A DNA stretch of 21,963 nucleotides, from positions 1 to 21,963 of the forward strand of contig DURG01000157.1 in the NCBI GenBank assembly GCA_012837465.1, in the 5' to 3' direction. Positions 21,118-21,963 of this stretch are shown here, piece by piece. Under the pieces are notes generated by a model. That model saw only the letters and a program-made list of their open reading frames with translations. It had not been told where the DNA came from and ran no database searches. This DNA is from Propionibacterium sp. (lineage in GTDB: Bacteria > Actinomycetota > Actinomycetes > Propionibacteriales > Propionibacteriaceae). The translations under genes were made by a program, and so were the position numbers. The first letter of the stretch is position 1, and each line of letters begins with the position of its first letter.

Positions 21118-21963
21118 GTGCTCAACCTGTCAGACCAGCAGACTTCCCCCACGGCTGCCCAGTCCCACACCGCCATCAAGACCTACGTCGTCGACACCTC
21201 CGTCCTCCTCTCGGATCCGAAGGCCATGCTGCGCTTCGCCGAGCACAACGTCGTGTTGCCGATCGTCGTGATCACCGAACTTGAGGCCAAGCGCCACCAC
21301 CCCGAACTGGGCTACTTCGCCCGCACTGCGCTGCGTCTCCTCGACGACCTCCGGGTCGAGCATGGCCGTCTGGACACCCCACTGCAGACCAACGACAAGG
21401 GCGGAAACCTGCGGGTTGAGCTCAACCACACCGACGACTCCACGCTGCCGGCCGGCTTCCGGCTGGGAGACAACGACACCCGCATCCTGGCCGTCGCGCT
21501 CAACTACGCCAACGAGGGCCACGACGTCGTGCTGGTCACCAAGGACGTGCCGCTGCGGGTGAAGGCGGCCGCCGTCGGACTGGCCGCCGAGGAATACCGC
21601 AACGATATGGTCCTGCAGACGGGCTACACCGGCATGACCGGGCTCGATGCCACCTCCGACGACGTGGATGCCCTCTACGAAGACGGACAGCTCACCACAG
21701 ACACCGCCCGCGACATCACGATGCACTCCGGCGTCGTGGTCAACGCTCCCGGCTCCTCCGCGCTGGCGCGCAAGATGCCCGACGGCAGTGTGCGCCTCAT
21801 CAAGCATGATCGCGAGGTTTTCGGCCTGCGCGGCCGTTCCGCCGAACAGCGCGTGGCCCTTGACCTGCTGATGGACGACTCCGTGGGCATCGTCTCGCTC
21901 GGCGGCCGCGCCGGCACCGGCAAGTCCGCCCTGGCGCTGTGCGCCGGGCTCGACGCGGTACTG
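21118..21963 (+). CDS. PIN-PhoH fusion ATPase (PhoH2 type, 3' end off window)
   Basis: This gene encodes an N-terminal PIN nuclease domain joined to a PhoH ATPase domain, the PhoH2 type. Characterised actinobacterial relatives unwind and cut RNA using ATP. 282 codons are visible. The PIN part starts KTYVVDTSVLLSDP (Asp26) and continues with VVITELEAKR, GDNDTRILAVALNYA and LVTKDVPLRVKA, which supply the acidic metal site. A linker with HSGVVVNAPGSSALARKMPDGSVRL (in part) leads to the ATPase, whose Walker A GRAGTGKSAL is seen near residue 270. Start GTG 21118 has ribosome site AAGGGAG and a structured leader. The rest of the ATPase lies outside the window. Confidence 0.93.
   Translation, partial: MLNLSDQQTSPTAAQSHTAIKTYVVDTSVLLSDPKAMLRFAEHNVVLPIVVITELEAKRHHPELGYFARTALRLLDDLRVEHGRLDTPLQTNDKGGNLRVELNHTDDSTLPAGFRLGDNDTRILAVALNYANEGHDVVLVTKDVPLRVKAAAVGLAAEEYRNDMVLQTGYTGMTGLDATSDDVDALYEDGQLTTDTARDITMHSGVVVNAPGSSALARKMPDGSVRLIKHDREVFGLRGRSAEQRVALDLLMDDSVGIVSLGGRAGTGKSALALCAGLDAVL

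Overview
The window is high-GC DNA (roughly two-thirds G+C) from an actinobacterium. Codon usage, TANNNT -10 boxes, a DtxR/IdeR-type iron box and the gene content (ilvA, ispH, xseA-xseB-DUF4245, short Z-prenyl transferase next to hemolysin III, PIN-PhoH) fit this phylum. The two families of interspersed intergenic hairpin repeats suggest something like Propionibacteriaceae, but genus cannot be fixed from the sequence alone. Several of these genes (ychF, ispH, xseA, xseB, DUF4245, phoH2, Z-FPP synthase, hemolysin III) also lie close together in Mycobacterium tuberculosis as I recall it (about Rv1085c-Rv1112), so most of the window is reshuffled core genome.

Layout. (1) 1-2450 is a small accessory patch: a PIN toxin/Phd antitoxin pair (minus), a 5'-truncated acetyltransferase remnant, a cyclophilin-like lipoprotein (plus), a probable remnant of a short-chain dehydrogenase, and a HigBA toxin-antitoxin pair (minus). 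(2) 2452-4543 holds two housekeeping genes on the minus strand, the YchF ATPase and a pirin. (3) 4598-8492 is one four-gene iron-siderophore ABC uptake operon (lipoprotein, two permeases, ATPase). It has overlapping stop/start codons throughout and a near-consensus iron box over its promoter; the ATPase carries an unusual Cys/His-rich tail. (4) 8526-12799 on the minus strand encodes an M18 aminopeptidase, RmuC and a membrane-anchored PQQ-like propeller protein. (5) 12880-14145 is ilvA, followed by a cluster of 54-bp repeats. (6) 14312-18401 holds ispH (minus), a divergent unknown gene, xseA-xseB (plus), and a convergent DUF4245 gene. (7) 18520-20866 holds a short-chain prenyl transferase (minus), a divergent hemolysin III/PAQR membrane protein and a PIG-L deacetylase. 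(8) From 21016 to the end lies a PIN-PhoH ATPase gene cut by the window edge, preceded by a structured leader with a tiny upstream ORF.

The most general signal is that about 14 start codons have a TANNNT-like hexamer ending 6-8 nt upstream, with little or no Shine-Dalgarno sequence. This points to leaderless transcription and was used to choose several starts. I see no prophage, CRISPR array, insertion sequence, rRNA or tRNA. I did not find a clear new multi-gene system. The best leads are the Cys/His tail on the iron ATPase, the phoH leader, the paired operators at the hemolysin III promoter, and the two hairpin repeat families whose arms appear to covary.
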